The notes under the pieces were generated by a model. That model saw only the letters and a program-made list of their open reading frames with translations. It had not been told where the DNA came from and made no database searches. Positions 52,903-61,556 of a DNA stretch of 64,000 nt are shown here, in pieces. The translations under genes and the position numbers were made by a program. This DNA is from Streptomyces microflavus (GTDB taxonomy: Bacteria; Actinomycetota; Actinomycetes; Streptomycetales; Streptomycetaceae). The first letter of the stretch is position 1. Every line of letters starts with the position of its first letter. The stretch is taken from the NCBI RefSeq assembly GCF_014650075.1, contig NZ_BMUG01000001.1, positions 138,710-202,709 on the forward strand, given 5' to 3'.

Positions 52903-53910
52903 TCACCCGCCCCCGTGGCACCCCCCATAAGCCTCCCCCGACCCGCACCAGCAAGCAGCCGTGCGCGACGGGGGCCAAGGGGTGGCGCGGCCCCGGGCGG
53001 CGAGGGTGGTGGCGTACTGGGGGAGGAGGTGGCCGTCGGCGGGGGAGGCGGCTTCGGAGGCGGCGAAGGCCTCGTACGAGGGGACCGTGCCCGTGACGAT
53101 GCCCAGGTTCGGGGTGCCCGTCGCGTGCAGGTCGCGCAGGGACTCCTCCAGGCGGGACAAGTGGGTCGCGCGGTCCACATACTCGTCCGCCAAGTCCGGG
53201 TACGCCGTGAGCAGTTCGCGGAGTTCGTTCTCGGGCCAGTGCAGCACCGCCACCGGGAACGGGCGGGAGAGCGCCGTGCGGTACGTGCCCAGCTCCGCGC
53301 GCAGGCGGGTGATCTCGGCCTTCAGCTCCACCGGGTCCGAGGAGCCCAGGGACCACAGGCGCTTCGGGTCGTGGAGTTCGTCCAGGGGGACCGGGGCTGT
53401 GTGCAGTGCGCCGGCCAGCTCGTCCCACGTGTCGTGGTCCAGGCCCATCAGCCGGCGCACCCGGTGCCTTCCCGTCAGCAGGGACTGCGTGGCGTACGGC
53501 ACCTCCTCGCCGGGGGCCAGCAGCAGCGTCAGCGCGGTCGAGAAGAAGTCGTGCGCCGACTCCAGCTCGTCGTGCGCCTCCAGGGTCTCGGCGGCGACCT
53601 GCCAGGGCGCCGCGTCCAGCGGGCCCGCGGCGCGGATGCCCTCGATGATCGCCCGGGCCTCGGCCTCGTGCCCGTACTCCCAGAGGTTGGCCGCCTTGAG
53701 GGCCTTCACCAGGTGCGGGTTCTCGACGGTGGACTCGGGGGCGGCCAGCAAATCGTCGTAGAGGGTGCTCGCGCGGGCACGGTCACCGGCGAGTTCGAGA
53801 TGGGCCGCGGCCTGGAGGACCAGCGGTTCCTGGTCCTCGGGGTACTGCGCCGCGGTGCGCAGCAGGCGCTCGGCTTCGGTGGTGTGGTCGGCAGGCGTGT
53901 CGGGGCGCAT
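52903..53910 (-). CDS. Tetratricopeptide-like protein with C-terminal SEC-C motif
   Basis: 335 residues. The N-terminal ~230 residues are helical repeats with TPR-like spacing (ERLLRTAAQYPEDQEPLVLQAAAHLELAGDRARASTLYDDLLAAPE). The very C-terminus is a SEC-C zinc motif, CWCGSGEAYGGCHG, as found at the end of SecA and in many otherwise unrelated proteins. Presumably a cytoplasmic protein-interaction factor. It occurs conserved upstream of the sortase E gene in Streptomyces as far as I recall; role unknown. Confidence 0.85.
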   Translation of the reverse strand: MRPDTPADHTTEAERLLRTAAQYPEDQEPLVLQAAAHLELAGDRARASTLYDDLLAAPESTVENPHLVKALKAANLWEYGHEAEARAIIEGIRAAGPLDAAPWQVAAETLEAHDELESAHDFFSTALTLLLAPGEEVPYATQSLLTGRHRVRRLMGLDHDTWDELAGALHTAPVPLDELHDPKRLWSLGSSDPVELKAEITRLRAELGTYRTALSRPFPVAVLHWPENELRELLTAYPDLADEYVDRATHLSRLEESLRDLHATGTPNLGIVTGTVPSYEAFAASEAASPADGHLLPQYATTLAARGRATPWPPSRTAACWCGSGEAYGGCHGGG

Positions 53911-54011
53911 GGACCACACGGTACTGCCGGAAAGCGGCCGCCGGGAGGAGAGGTCCGAGGAGGGAGCGGAGGGGTGTGGAGGAGTGGTTTGGTGGAGACG
54001 TATGGAGAGTT

Positions 54012-54860
54012 ATGGGGTTTGGGCCTATCGTGCCCGCCGTGTCGGAGCGGGAGCGAGGGATCGAGCGGGGGTCGGTGACTCTGCCCTCAGTCGTGCGGTC
54101 CGCGCGGCGTGGCCGTGGTGTGCGGGACCTCCTCGCGCGCGGTCTCTGGGTCTCCGCCGAGCTCGTCGTCACCCTCGGTCTCGTACTTCTCCTCCTTGTC
54201 GTTCATCAGCTGTGGTGGACCAACCGCGAGGCCCGCCAGGACGCCGGGCGTACCGTCCACGCCCTCCAGCGGGAGTGGGACCTGCCTCCTCCGGCCGACC
54301 CGGCCGGCCCGAGCGGCGAGCCCGTGATGCCGGAGCCCCTCCCGTCCGCCGCGGGTCCCACCGGTACGCGGAACCCGCCCGCCCCCGCCCGCACCACCTC
54401 CCCCCGCTGGGACCAGGCCTACGCCGTCCTCCGCATCCCCCGCATCGGGCTCACCGCCCCCGTCGCCGAGGGCACCAGCAAGGGCGGCGTGCTCGACCGG
54501 GGGTACGTCGGGCACTACTCCCGTACCGCCCAGGCCGGGCAGGCCGGGAACTTCTCGCTCGCCGGGCACCGCAACACCCACGGCGAGCCCTTCCGCCGCA
54601 TCGACCGGCTGCGGCGCGGGGACCGGATCACCGTCGAGACCCGGGACGCCGTGTACACGTACACCGTCGACAAGAGCCTCGCGCAGACCGCTCCCTCCGA
54701 CAGCGGGGTCATCGCGCCCGTGCCCCGCAGCAACATCACCACCTCCGCCGGGTACAGCGAGCCCGGGTACTACCTGACCCTCACCACCTGCACCCCCGAG
54801 TTCAGCTCCCGCTACCGGCTCGTCGTGTGGGGGAAGCTCACCTCCATGCGGCCCCGGTGA
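54012..54860 (+). CDS. srtE: Class E sortase
   Basis: 282 residues. One membrane helix (50-68) and a Pro-rich stalk (90-130) precede the sortase domain. Catalytic residues are His186 (LAGHRNTHG), Cys260 (TLTTCTPEFSSRYRL) and Arg268. Class E enzymes recognise LAXTG and attach proteins to peptidoglycan; an LAXTG-type protein is encoded at 60382-61509. Start uncertain: ATG 54012, GTG 54075 and ATG 53976 are all in frame and none has a perfect ribosome site. Confidence 0.93.
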   Translation: MGFGPIVPAVSERERGIERGSVTLPSVVRSARRGRGVRDLLARGLWVSAELVVTLGLVLLLLVVHQLWWTNREARQDAGRTVHALQREWDLPPPADPAGPSGEPVMPEPLPSAAGPTGTRNPPAPARTTSPRWDQAYAVLRIPRIGLTAPVAEGTSKGGVLDRGYVGHYSRTAQAGQAGNFSLAGHRNTHGEPFRRIDRLRRGDRITVETRDAVYTYTVDKSLAQTAPSDSGVIAPVPRSNITTSAGYSEPGYYLTLTTCTPEFSSRYRLVVWGKLTSMRPR

Positions 54861-54970
54861 CCGGAAGCCCCTCCGACGCGGCTAGGCCCGGCTGGGCCCG
54901 GCCGATCATCGTGTATAACGAATGGAGTGCCAGGATCGGCCGGTACGCCGTACGGAGAGAGGAGAAGCCC

Positions 54971-55303
54971 ATGCGTGACGCCAGCCGTCTGCGCGGTGCC
55001 TTCGCCCGGCTGCTCCGGCCCGTCGGCCTCCTCGTGCTCCTCCTCGCCGAGGTCCTCCTCACCGAGGGCGGCAGCCTCTCCGCGGCCGTCGCGCTCGCCG
55101 CCACCGCCGCGGCCGGCTCCGCGCTCCTCGCCTGCTCCGTCATCAGTGCCCGCTGCGCGCCCCCGGTGCCCCGCACCCGGGTCCGTACGGCGATCAGGGA
55201 CCGGGAGAAGCGCACCGCCTTCCTGCCCCAACGCGACCCCGACGCCCGTGGCAGGACCAGGCCCCGAGCACCCGGGCACGCCCTCCTGACGGCCATCGCG
55301 TAG
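54971..55303 (+). CDS. DUF6412 small membrane protein
   Basis: 110 residues from ATG 54971 with GAGAGGAGA upstream. Two hydrophobic helices (LLRPVGLLVLLLAEVLLTEG, AAVALAATAAAGSALLACSVISA) with basic, Arg-rich ends (RTAIRDREKRTAFLPQRDPDARGRTRPRAPGHA). This small protein accompanies YidC in Streptomyces and is annotated DUF6412 as I recall. The gene lies 107 bp before yidC, suggesting a membrane-insertion accessory role, unproven. Confidence 0.78.
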   Translation: MRDASRLRGAFARLLRPVGLLVLLLAEVLLTEGGSLSAAVALAATAAAGSALLACSVISARCAPPVPRTRVRTAIRDREKRTAFLPQRDPDARGRTRPRAPGHALLTAIA

Positions 55304-55410
55304 GGCGCTCCCGCACCGCAGTCCCGTAGCGCCCCCGCGTGGGTCGTCATGCCGAGTACCGAGCACCACGTACTTCTCCCGGCACGACGAGACCCCCGGA
55401 GGGCTCATCC

Positions 55411-56205
55411 ATGTCCGCCTTCATGTCTGCTTTCGCGAGCCTGGTCGGCTCCCTCGCCGATCTGCTCCAGCCGCTGTTCCACGGCGCGTCCGCCGCCGCC
55501 GCGATCATCCTGTTCACCGCCCTCGTCCGGCTCGCCGTCCACCCCCTCTCGCGGGCCGCCGCGCGCGGGCAGAAGGCCCGTACCCGGCTTCAGCCGCAGG
55601 TCGCCGAGCTCCGCAAGAAGCACGGGAAGAACCCCGAGCGGATGCAGAAGGCGATCATGGAGCTGCACGCCGCCGAGAAGGTCTCCCCGCTCTCCGGCTG
55701 CCTGCCGAGCCTGCTCCAGATGCCCGCCTTCTTCCTGCTCTACCACCTGTTCTCCAGCGGCTCCATCGGCGGCGAGCCCAACGCACTCCTCAGCCACGAC
55801 CTCCTCGGCGCCCCGCTCGGCGGCCGCTGGCACGACGCCCTCGCGAACGGCGGGGTCTTCGGGGCGCACGGTCTGGTCTACCTCGGGCTCTTCGCGCTCG
55901 TCCTCGCCGTGGCCACCTTCAGCTACCGGCTGACCAAGCGGCAGATGGCGGCCAACCCGGTGGCACCCGCCACCGGCCCCGACGGGCAGCCCGTGCCCGG
56001 TATGGGCGCGATGGTGAAGATGATGCCGCTGCTCTCGTTCGCCACCCTGATCACCGTCGCCGTCGTACCGCTCGCCGCCGCCCTGTACGTCGTCACCACG
56101 ACCGCGTGGAGTGCCGCCGAGCGGGCCTACCTCCACCGGGACACCTACCGCGGCACGGACCGGGACACGGCCGCCCCCGACGGCGCCATGGCCAAAGCGG
56201 CGTAG
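55411..56205 (+). CDS. yidC: YidC/Oxa1-family membrane insertase
   Basis: 264 residues. Five hydrophobic helices and the conserved hydrophilic groove arginine (IILFTALVRLAVHPLSRAAARG). KKHGKNPERMQKAIMELHAAEKVSPLSGCLPSLLQMPAFFLLYHLF is the family's C1 loop and helix 2 in outline. It is shorter than housekeeping YidC and is a stand-alone paralogue, not in the rpmH-rnpA-yidC operon. ATG 55411 has GGAGGG upstream. It inserts small membrane proteins; the preceding DUF6412 gene may be a partner or client. Confidence 0.92.
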   Translation: MSAFMSAFASLVGSLADLLQPLFHGASAAAAIILFTALVRLAVHPLSRAAARGQKARTRLQPQVAELRKKHGKNPERMQKAIMELHAAEKVSPLSGCLPSLLQMPAFFLLYHLFSSGSIGGEPNALLSHDLLGAPLGGRWHDALANGGVFGAHGLVYLGLFALVLAVATFSYRLTKRQMAANPVAPATGPDGQPVPGMGAMVKMMPLLSFATLITVAVVPLAAALYVVTTTAWSAAERAYLHRDTYRGTDRDTAAPDGAMAKAA

Positions 56206-56342
56206 TCGGGCCGGGTGACCGTGCCGGTCCAGTGTGTGAACGAGGTCTTGCGGAGTGATCGCAACTCTTGGAGGATCGGCCAAGTCCTTCGCCGGCCGCA
56301 ACCCGCCGAGGGGCCCCACCTCGAACAAGAGGAGTTGGACCG

Positions 56343-57203
56343 TTGAAGCTGCTTCGAGTCGGTACGGCGGGCGCGGAGCGCCCCGCGCTTCTCGACCGGG
56401 ACGGGACTCTGCGTGATCTGACGGGCATCGTCCCCGACATCGACGGCGATCTGCTCGCCGACGCCTCCGCCCTCGCCCGGGTACGGGCAGCCGCCGACGC
56501 ACCCGGTGTGCTGCCCGCGCTCGACCCCGCGGGGCTGCGCGTCGGGCCGCCGCTGGGACGCATCGGCAAGATCGTGTGCATCGGGCTGAACTACCACGAC
56601 CACGCGACCGAGACCGGGGCGGCCGTCCCGGCGGAGCCGATCCTGTTCTTCAAGGCCCCCGACACCGTCGTCGGACCCGAGGACACGGTCCTCGTGCCGC
56701 GCGGCAGCCGTAAGACGGACTGGGAGGTCGAGCTCGCGGTCGTCATCGGGCGCACCGCCCGCTACCTGGACTCCGCCGAGGAGGGGCTCGCCCATGTCGC
56801 CGGGTACGCGACGGCGCACGACGTCTCGGAGCGCGAGTTCCAGATCGAGCGCGGCGGCACCTGGGACAAGGGCAAGAACTGCGAGACGTTCAACCCGCTG
56901 GGCCCCTGGCTGGTGACCGCCGACGAGGTGCCCGACCCGCAGGCCCTGCCCCTGCGCCTCTGGGTCAACGGCGAGCTGAAGCAGAACGGCACCACCGCCG
57001 ACCAGATCTTCCCGGTGGGTGAAGTCGTGCGCTACCTCAGCCACTTCATGACGCTCTACCCGGGCGATGTGATCAACACCGGCACGCCCGCCGGGGTCGC
57101 CATGGGGCAGCCCGATCCGAAGCCGTACCTGAAGGCGGGGGACGTGGTGGAGCTGGAGGTGGAGGGGCTCGGCCGGCAGCGGCAGGAGCTCAAGGGGGCG
57201 TAA
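56343..57203 (+). CDS. Fumarylacetoacetate hydrolase-family protein
   Basis: 286 residues from TTG 56343 with GAGGAG upstream. An N-terminal small domain (LLRVGTAGAERPALLDRDGTLRDL) precedes the FAH catalytic fold from about residue 75: KIVCIGLNYHDHATETG, ILFFKAPDTVVGPED, DWEVELAVVIG (metal Glu), PGDVINTGTPAGVAMGQ. Such enzymes hydrolyse or isomerise acylpyruvates and related 2-oxo acids with Mg2+; many are oxaloacetate decarboxylases. The pathway cannot be named from the neighbours. Confidence 0.92.
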   Translation: MKLLRVGTAGAERPALLDRDGTLRDLTGIVPDIDGDLLADASALARVRAAADAPGVLPALDPAGLRVGPPLGRIGKIVCIGLNYHDHATETGAAVPAEPILFFKAPDTVVGPEDTVLVPRGSRKTDWEVELAVVIGRTARYLDSAEEGLAHVAGYATAHDVSEREFQIERGGTWDKGKNCETFNPLGPWLVTADEVPDPQALPLRLWVNGELKQNGTTADQIFPVGEVVRYLSHFMTLYPGDVINTGTPAGVAMGQPDPKPYLKAGDVVELEVEGLGRQRQELKGA

Positions 57204-57218
57204 GCCTCCCGTGTACGT

Positions 57219-57257
57219 GAGGGGGCGCCGTCACTCGTACCGTGACGGCGCCCCCTC
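57219..57257. terminator. Bidirectional terminator
   Basis: A perfect 16-bp stem (57219-57234 with 57242-57257) and a 7-nt loop between the convergent FAH-family and UPF0303 genes, 15 bp past each stop. Confidence 0.9.
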
Positions 57258-57273
57258 CCCGTACGTGCGCCCC

Positions 57274-57756
57274 TCAGCCAGTGCCCAGCGTCGCCGTGAA
57301 CTGCTCCAGCGCCTCGACCACCATCGCGTGGTCCTCCGCCTGCGGCAGCCCCGAGACGGTGACCGTGCCGATCACGCCCGCCCCCTCCACCGCGATCGGG
57401 AACGAACCGCCGTGCGCGGCATACGTGTCCGGGTCCAGGCGCGAGGACTCCTCGAACGTCGTGCCCTTCGACCGGAACCGGGTGCCGACCAGGTACGAGC
57501 TCTCGCCGTACCGCTCCACCACCTTGCGCTTGCGGTCGATCCACGCGTCGTTGTCCGCACTCGAACCCGGCAGCGCAGCGTGGAACAGCTGCTGCGCCCC
57601 GCGCCGGATGTCGATCGCCACCGGGGCGTGCCGCTCCCGGGCCATCGCGACCAGCAGACTGCCGAGCGCGAACGCGTCGTCGTAGGAGAAGTGCGGGAGC
57701 GTGAGCCGACGCTCCTGGGCGATCAGCTCGGAGATCGTGGGGGAGGTGGTCGTCAT
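57274..57756 (-). CDS. UPF0303 (heme-degrading-domain/GlcG-like) protein
   Basis: 160 residues. Signatures: TLPHFSYDDAFALGSLLVAMAR, VAIDIRRGAQQLFHAALPG, DNDAWIDRKRKVVERYGESSY and the C-terminal GVIGTVTVSGLPQAEDHAMVVEAL. This is the UPF0303/YBR137W-type fold related to HbpS and GlcG. The start overlaps the stop of the upstream oxidoreductase gene (ATGA), so they form an operon controlled together. Exact activity unknown. Confidence 0.85.
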   Translation of the reverse strand: MTTTSPTISELIAQERRLTLPHFSYDDAFALGSLLVAMARERHAPVAIDIRRGAQQLFHAALPGSSADNDAWIDRKRKVVERYGESSYLVGTRFRSKGTTFEESSRLDPDTYAAHGGSFPIAVEGAGVIGTVTVSGLPQAEDHAMVVEALEQFTATLGTG

Positions 57757-58862
57757 GCGCCGTGCTCCTCGTCGTGGTGGGGGAGGAGGGTTACGGAGAC
57801 CCCTTCGCGGGCCGAGCGGCGCGCGGCCTCCAGGACGTCCAGGGCCTCTGCCGCCTGGAGCGCGGTGACCGGGTTCTCGCCGGTGGAGCGCACGGCGGCG
57901 GTGACGGCGGCGTAGTACGCGGGGTAGTCGCCGGGCAGCGTACGGACGGGGGTGCCGCCGCCGGTCAGCGGGGACTCGCCGGAGCCGATCCGGCCCCACA
58001 GCTCCTCGGGCTCCTCGCCCCACGGCTCGCCTCCGGCCCCCGGGCGCTTGCCCTCGCGCAGGGCCGCCTCCTGCGGGTCCAGGCCGTACTTCACATAGCC
58101 TGCCGTCGAGCCGAGCACCCGGAAGCGGGGGCCGAGCTGGGCCGTGGTGGCGCTGACGTACAGGTGCGAGCGGACGCCGTTCGCGTGCGTGATCGCGATG
58201 AACGTGTCGTCGTCGGCGGCCGCACCCGGACGCCGTACGTCGGACTCGGCGTACACCTGCACCGCCGGGCCGAAGAGGACGAGCGCCTGGTCGACGACGT
58301 GGCTGCCCAGGTCGTACAGCAGACCGCCGATCTCCTCCGGGTCGCCCGACTCGCGCCAGCCGCCCTTCGGCTGCGGGCGCCAGCGCTCGAACCGGGACTC
58401 GAAGCGCTGCACCTCGCCCAGCTCACCGTCGGCGATCAGGGCCTGGAGGGTGCGGAAGTCGTTGTCCCAGCGGCGGTTCTGGAAGACCGAGAGCAGCAGT
58501 CCGCGCTCCTCGGCGAGGGCCGCGAGCTCACGCGCCTCGGCGGCGGTCCCGGCGATCGGCTTGTCCACGACCACGGGGAGACCGGCCTTGAGGGCGGCCG
58601 TCGCGAGGGAGACGTGCGTCTTGTTCGGGGAGGCGATCACGACCAGGTCCAGCTCGTCCGCGCGCTCCCACAGCTCGTCCGGCGAGGCGGCGAACCGGAC
58701 GTCCGGGTAGGCGGCGCGGGCCTCGGCCCGGCGCTCCTCGTTCGACGTGACGACCGTGTCGAGGACCAGGCCCTCGGTCGCGGTGATCAACGGGGCGTGG
58801 AAGACGGAGCCGGCCAGGCCGTAGCCGACGAGGGCGACGCGGAGAGGGGCATTGGCAGTCAT
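57753..58862 (-). CDS. Gfo/Idh/MocA-family oxidoreductase
   Basis: 369 residues. Rossmann start (LRVALVGYGLAGSVFHAPLI), EKP-type catalytic lysine in VVDKPIAGTAAEA, and IGGLLYDLGSHVVDQALVLFG with the metal- or substrate-contacting aspartate and histidine of this family. These NAD(P)-dependent enzymes oxidise or epimerise sugars and inositols. It is divergent from a ROK regulator gene with a GCAAC-GCT-GTTGC dyad in between, so a sugar substrate sensed by the ROK protein is likely. Confidence 0.92.
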   Translation of the reverse strand: MTANAPLRVALVGYGLAGSVFHAPLITATEGLVLDTVVTSNEERRAEARAAYPDVRFAASPDELWERADELDLVVIASPNKTHVSLATAALKAGLPVVVDKPIAGTAAEARELAALAEERGLLLSVFQNRRWDNDFRTLQALIADGELGEVQRFESRFERWRPQPKGGWRESGDPEEIGGLLYDLGSHVVDQALVLFGPAVQVYAESDVRRPGAAADDDTFIAITHANGVRSHLYVSATTAQLGPRFRVLGSTAGYVKYGLDPQEAALREGKRPGAGGEPWGEEPEELWGRIGSGESPLTGGGTPVRTLPGDYPAYYAAVTAAVRSTGENPVTALQAAEALDVLEAARRSAREGVSVTLLPHHDEEHGA

Positions 58863-58875
58863 GCATTCCACTTAA

Positions 58876-58888
58876 GCAACGCTGTTGC
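58876..58888. promoter_or_regulatory. ROK-regulator operator candidate
   Basis: GCAAC-GCT-GTTGC is a 13-bp inverted repeat 14 bp upstream of the oxidoreductase start and 48 bp upstream of the ROK gene. The position suits repression of the former and autoregulation of the latter. Confidence 0.65.
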
Positions 58889-58935
58889 CAAAGTGCAAGC
58901 GACCGGCACAATGGGCGGGTGAAGGGGAGTGAACC

Positions 58936-60045
58936 GTGAACACGAGCAGGGCGAAGGCCCCGGCCGGAGTGAACCTGCCGGCGCTGCGCCACCACAACGC
59001 GGCCCTGGTCCTGGACCTGCTGCGGGCCGCCGGGGCGGAGGGCATCAGCCGGCTGGAGCTCGCCGAGCGCACCGGCCTCACCCCGCAGGCCGTCAGCAAG
59101 ATCACCGCCCGGCTGCGGGCGGAGGGCCTGGCCGTCGGCGCGGGCCTGCGCCCCTCCACCGGCGGCAAGCCGCGTACGGTGCTCCGGCTGGTCCCCGACG
59201 CGCAGTTCGCCGTCGGCCTCCACCTGGACCGCGACGGCCTCACCGCCGTCCTGGTCGACCTCGCCGGGCGGTCGGTCGCCGTCACCACCGCCCCGCTCGA
59301 CTTCGGCGCCCCGGCGGAGAAGGTGCTCGCCGACGCGGCCGACGCCGTACGGGACCTGAGCGCGGCCGAACCGCACAAGCCGGTGCTGGGAGTCGGCGTC
59401 GCCGTACCCGGCCCGCTCGACCACCGGGACGGCGTACTGCACCGGGTCACCGGCTTCCCGCAGTGGGACGGCTACCCGCTGCGCGACGCGCTCGCCGAAC
59501 GGACCGGCCTGCCCGTCACCGTCGACAAGGACACCAACGCCGCCGCCCTGACCCTTTCGCTGAGTGAGCCGCCCGGCGACTTCGCCTACCTCCACCTCGG
59601 TACGGGGCTCGGCGCCGGGCTCGTCCTGGGCGGCGAGGTGCACCGGGGCGCGCGGACGGGGGCGGGGGAGTTCGGCCACCAGACCCTCCAGCTGGACGGG
59701 CCCCTGTGCGAGTGCGGCGGGCGCGGCTGCATCGAGGCCCTCTGCCTGGCCGCCGAGGCGCGCGGCGACCGGGCGGAGGCCGCCCGGGTCCTGGGCGCGG
59801 GCGCCGCGAACCTGGTCGGGCTCCTCGACATCGACCGGGTGGTGCTGGGCGGGCGGACGGTGGCGGCCGACGAGGACGCGTACGTACGAGGCGTCCGGGC
59901 CGTGATCGAGGAGCGGGCCGCCCGTGGCGGGGGCGGGGGCGGAGTGGTCGTCACCGTCGCGGGCGGCGGGGACCGGCCCGTCGCGGAGGGGGCCGCCCAA
60001 CTGGTGCTCGCGCCGGTGTTCGGGCGGGTGGGGGAGCGGGGGTAG
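58936..60045 (+). CDS. ROK-family transcriptional regulator
   Basis: 369 residues from GTG 58936 (GAAGGGGAG upstream). An N-terminal winged helix (NAALVLDLLRAAGAEGISRLELAERTGLTPQAVSKITARL) is joined to a ROK kinase-like domain (VGVAVPGPLDHRDGVLH, DKDTNAAAL, LGTGLGAGLVLGGEVHRG, GEFGHQTL). The zinc-binding CECGGRGCIEA motif is intact. The DNA-binding part makes it a sugar-responsive repressor, probably of the divergent Gfo/Idh-UPF0303 operon. The C-terminus is Gly-rich (GGGGGGVVVTVAGGG) and retains VLAPVFG. Confidence 0.92.
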   Translation: MNTSRAKAPAGVNLPALRHHNAALVLDLLRAAGAEGISRLELAERTGLTPQAVSKITARLRAEGLAVGAGLRPSTGGKPRTVLRLVPDAQFAVGLHLDRDGLTAVLVDLAGRSVAVTTAPLDFGAPAEKVLADAADAVRDLSAAEPHKPVLGVGVAVPGPLDHRDGVLHRVTGFPQWDGYPLRDALAERTGLPVTVDKDTNAAALTLSLSEPPGDFAYLHLGTGLGAGLVLGGEVHRGARTGAGEFGHQTLQLDGPLCECGGRGCIEALCLAAEARGDRAEAARVLGAGAANLVGLLDIDRVVLGGRTVAADEDAYVRGVRAVIEERAARGGGGGGVVVTVAGGGDRPVAEGAAQLVLAPVFGRVGERG

Positions 60046-60066
60046 GGGCGGAGAGCCCCGGTCAGG

Positions 60067-60228
60067 GTGCGGAGGCATCAGGCGCAGCGCCTGACCACCG
60101 CACTGCGGGCCGTCCTCATCGGCCTCGGCCAGGGCGTCCTGCTCGGCCTCGCCCCGGACGCCGACGAGCAGTACTTCGCCGACACCGCCCGCGCCCTGGT
60201 GTCCGGGGTGAGCCTTGTCGGCCCCTGA
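60067..60228 (+). pseudogene. Remnant of a TetR-family regulator C-terminus
   Basis: An open stretch ending at TGA 60226-60228 reads HQAQRLTTALRAVLIGLGQ, then GVLLGLAPDADEQYFADTARALVSG in outline, typical of the last two helices of a TetR-type ligand domain. No DNA-binding part lies upstream; the ROK gene ends 22 bp before. Probably a decayed gene fragment. Confidence 0.5.
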
Positions 60229-60381
60229 GCCTGGCCTGAGGGTGAGGCTCAAGCCGGTCGGGTGATCGTATGAACGGTGTCGGCATGTCGACTCTCTGAG
60301 TCCGCGCGCGCGTGCTTGCGTCGGAGGCCACAACCGGTGGCCCCCGCCCCGGTCGTTCGCGAGCAGCGAAGGGTGTCCCCC

Positions 60382-61509
60382 ATGTCCCCCACCTCCTGCG
60401 CGCGGCTGCGTGACGCCCGTGCGCTCGCCGCCCTCGGGCTGGCCGCCGGGATCGCGGTGCCCGCCGCGCTCCTGAGCGGTCCGCAGGCCGCCGCCCACTC
60501 CGCGTCCTTAGTGGCCGAAACCGCCGCGGAAGCCGCCGAGGCCGCCGAGGCCGCCGACGAGCAGCCCGCCTGCGGTGATCCGGGCGCCAAGGAGTTCCCC
60601 ATCGAGACCCGGATCCAGGAGGCCCCGAAGACGTACGTCTCCGGCGGCGGCTACGGCACCTGGTTCCTCGACCTCACCAACACCACCGACACCTCCTGCC
60701 GCGCCCTGCACCCGGTGCTCGTTCTCAACGACGAGGACCGCAAGCTGACCGCTGACCAGATCCAGCTGAAGTTCTCCGAGCCGGGCCGCCCCGGAACCGA
60801 ACACCGGGTCACCTGGGAGACCACCGACCGCCACGAGCAGATCGGGGTCTTCGACGGCGGCGACCCCGGGCCCGGCTCCGGCTCCGGCTCCGGTGACTCC
60901 GACGACGGCTTCCTCGGGTTCACCGTCCCCGCCGGAAGCACCGTCAGCGTCCGGGTCCGGATGGCCTTCACCTCCGACACCGGCCCCGGCCGGGTCACCG
61001 CCCACGCGGCAGTCGTCCAGCGCCGCCACCAGGACAAGGCCAAGGGGGGCGGCCGTGAGGACGGCGACTGGGTGGGGGAGTCGGGGGAGTACCGGTTCGT
61101 GATCGCCGACGGTGCCACCGGCGAGATCCCCCGGCCGGAGCGCACCGAGGAGGACATCGGCAGCCGTACGGACGTCCCCGCCGAGCCCCGGCCCCGTACG
61201 GACGCGTCCTCCGGCGCACCGACACCCACCCGCACCCCCGCCCCCACCCACACGGGCCCCGGCAAGGAGCGCGCCCCGGAGCCCAGCTCGCCGCCCCGCC
61301 CGGACGGTTCGGCGACTTCCCAGGAGGACGGCGGCGGCAAGGAGCGGCCTGTGCGTCCGCCCCACTACGCGACCGGGCGGCCCCTCCCCGAACTCGCCCG
61401 CACCGGACCGGAGCTGCTGCCCTGGGCCGGAGCCCTCGCCGGGGTCCTCGTCCTCTGCGGCGGGGTCCTCGTGATGCAGGGCCGCCGGATGCGCCGGACG
61501 GCTGGCTGA
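60382..61509 (+). CDS. Cell-wall anchored surface protein with LAXTG sorting signal
   Basis: 375 residues from ATG 60382. Signal peptide (LAALGLAAGIAVPAALLSGPQAAAHSAS). Ectodomain beta-rich (WFLDLTNTTDTSCRALHPVLVLNDEDRKL, GFLGFTVPAGSTVSVRVRMAFTSDTGPG) with a GSGSGSGDSDD insert, then a long Pro/Thr/Ser stalk. The end is a classic sorting signal: LARTG at 338-342, a hydrophobic helix (LLPWAGALAGVLVLCGGVLVM) and RRMRR. This fits the LAXTG substrate class of the class E sortase encoded 5.5 kb upstream. Confidence 0.88.
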   Translation: MSPTSCARLRDARALAALGLAAGIAVPAALLSGPQAAAHSASLVAETAAEAAEAAEAADEQPACGDPGAKEFPIETRIQEAPKTYVSGGGYGTWFLDLTNTTDTSCRALHPVLVLNDEDRKLTADQIQLKFSEPGRPGTEHRVTWETTDRHEQIGVFDGGDPGPGSGSGSGDSDDGFLGFTVPAGSTVSVRVRMAFTSDTGPGRVTAHAAVVQRRHQDKAKGGGREDGDWVGESGEYRFVIADGATGEIPRPERTEEDIGSRTDVPAEPRPRTDASSGAPTPTRTPAPTHTGPGKERAPEPSSPPRPDGSATSQEDGGGKERPVRPPHYATGRPLPELARTGPELLPWAGALAGVLVLCGGVLVMQGRRMRRTAG

Positions 61510-61556
61510 CCGCGACCACTGCGGGCCCGTTCACCCGCGTCTGCCACCATCGGGCG

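Noticed and set aside
58528..60498. A 656-codon minus-strand frame over the ROK gene
   Set aside because: Its only recognisable part is out-of-frame oxidoreductase sequence at the left end; the ROK gene on the other strand explains the region.
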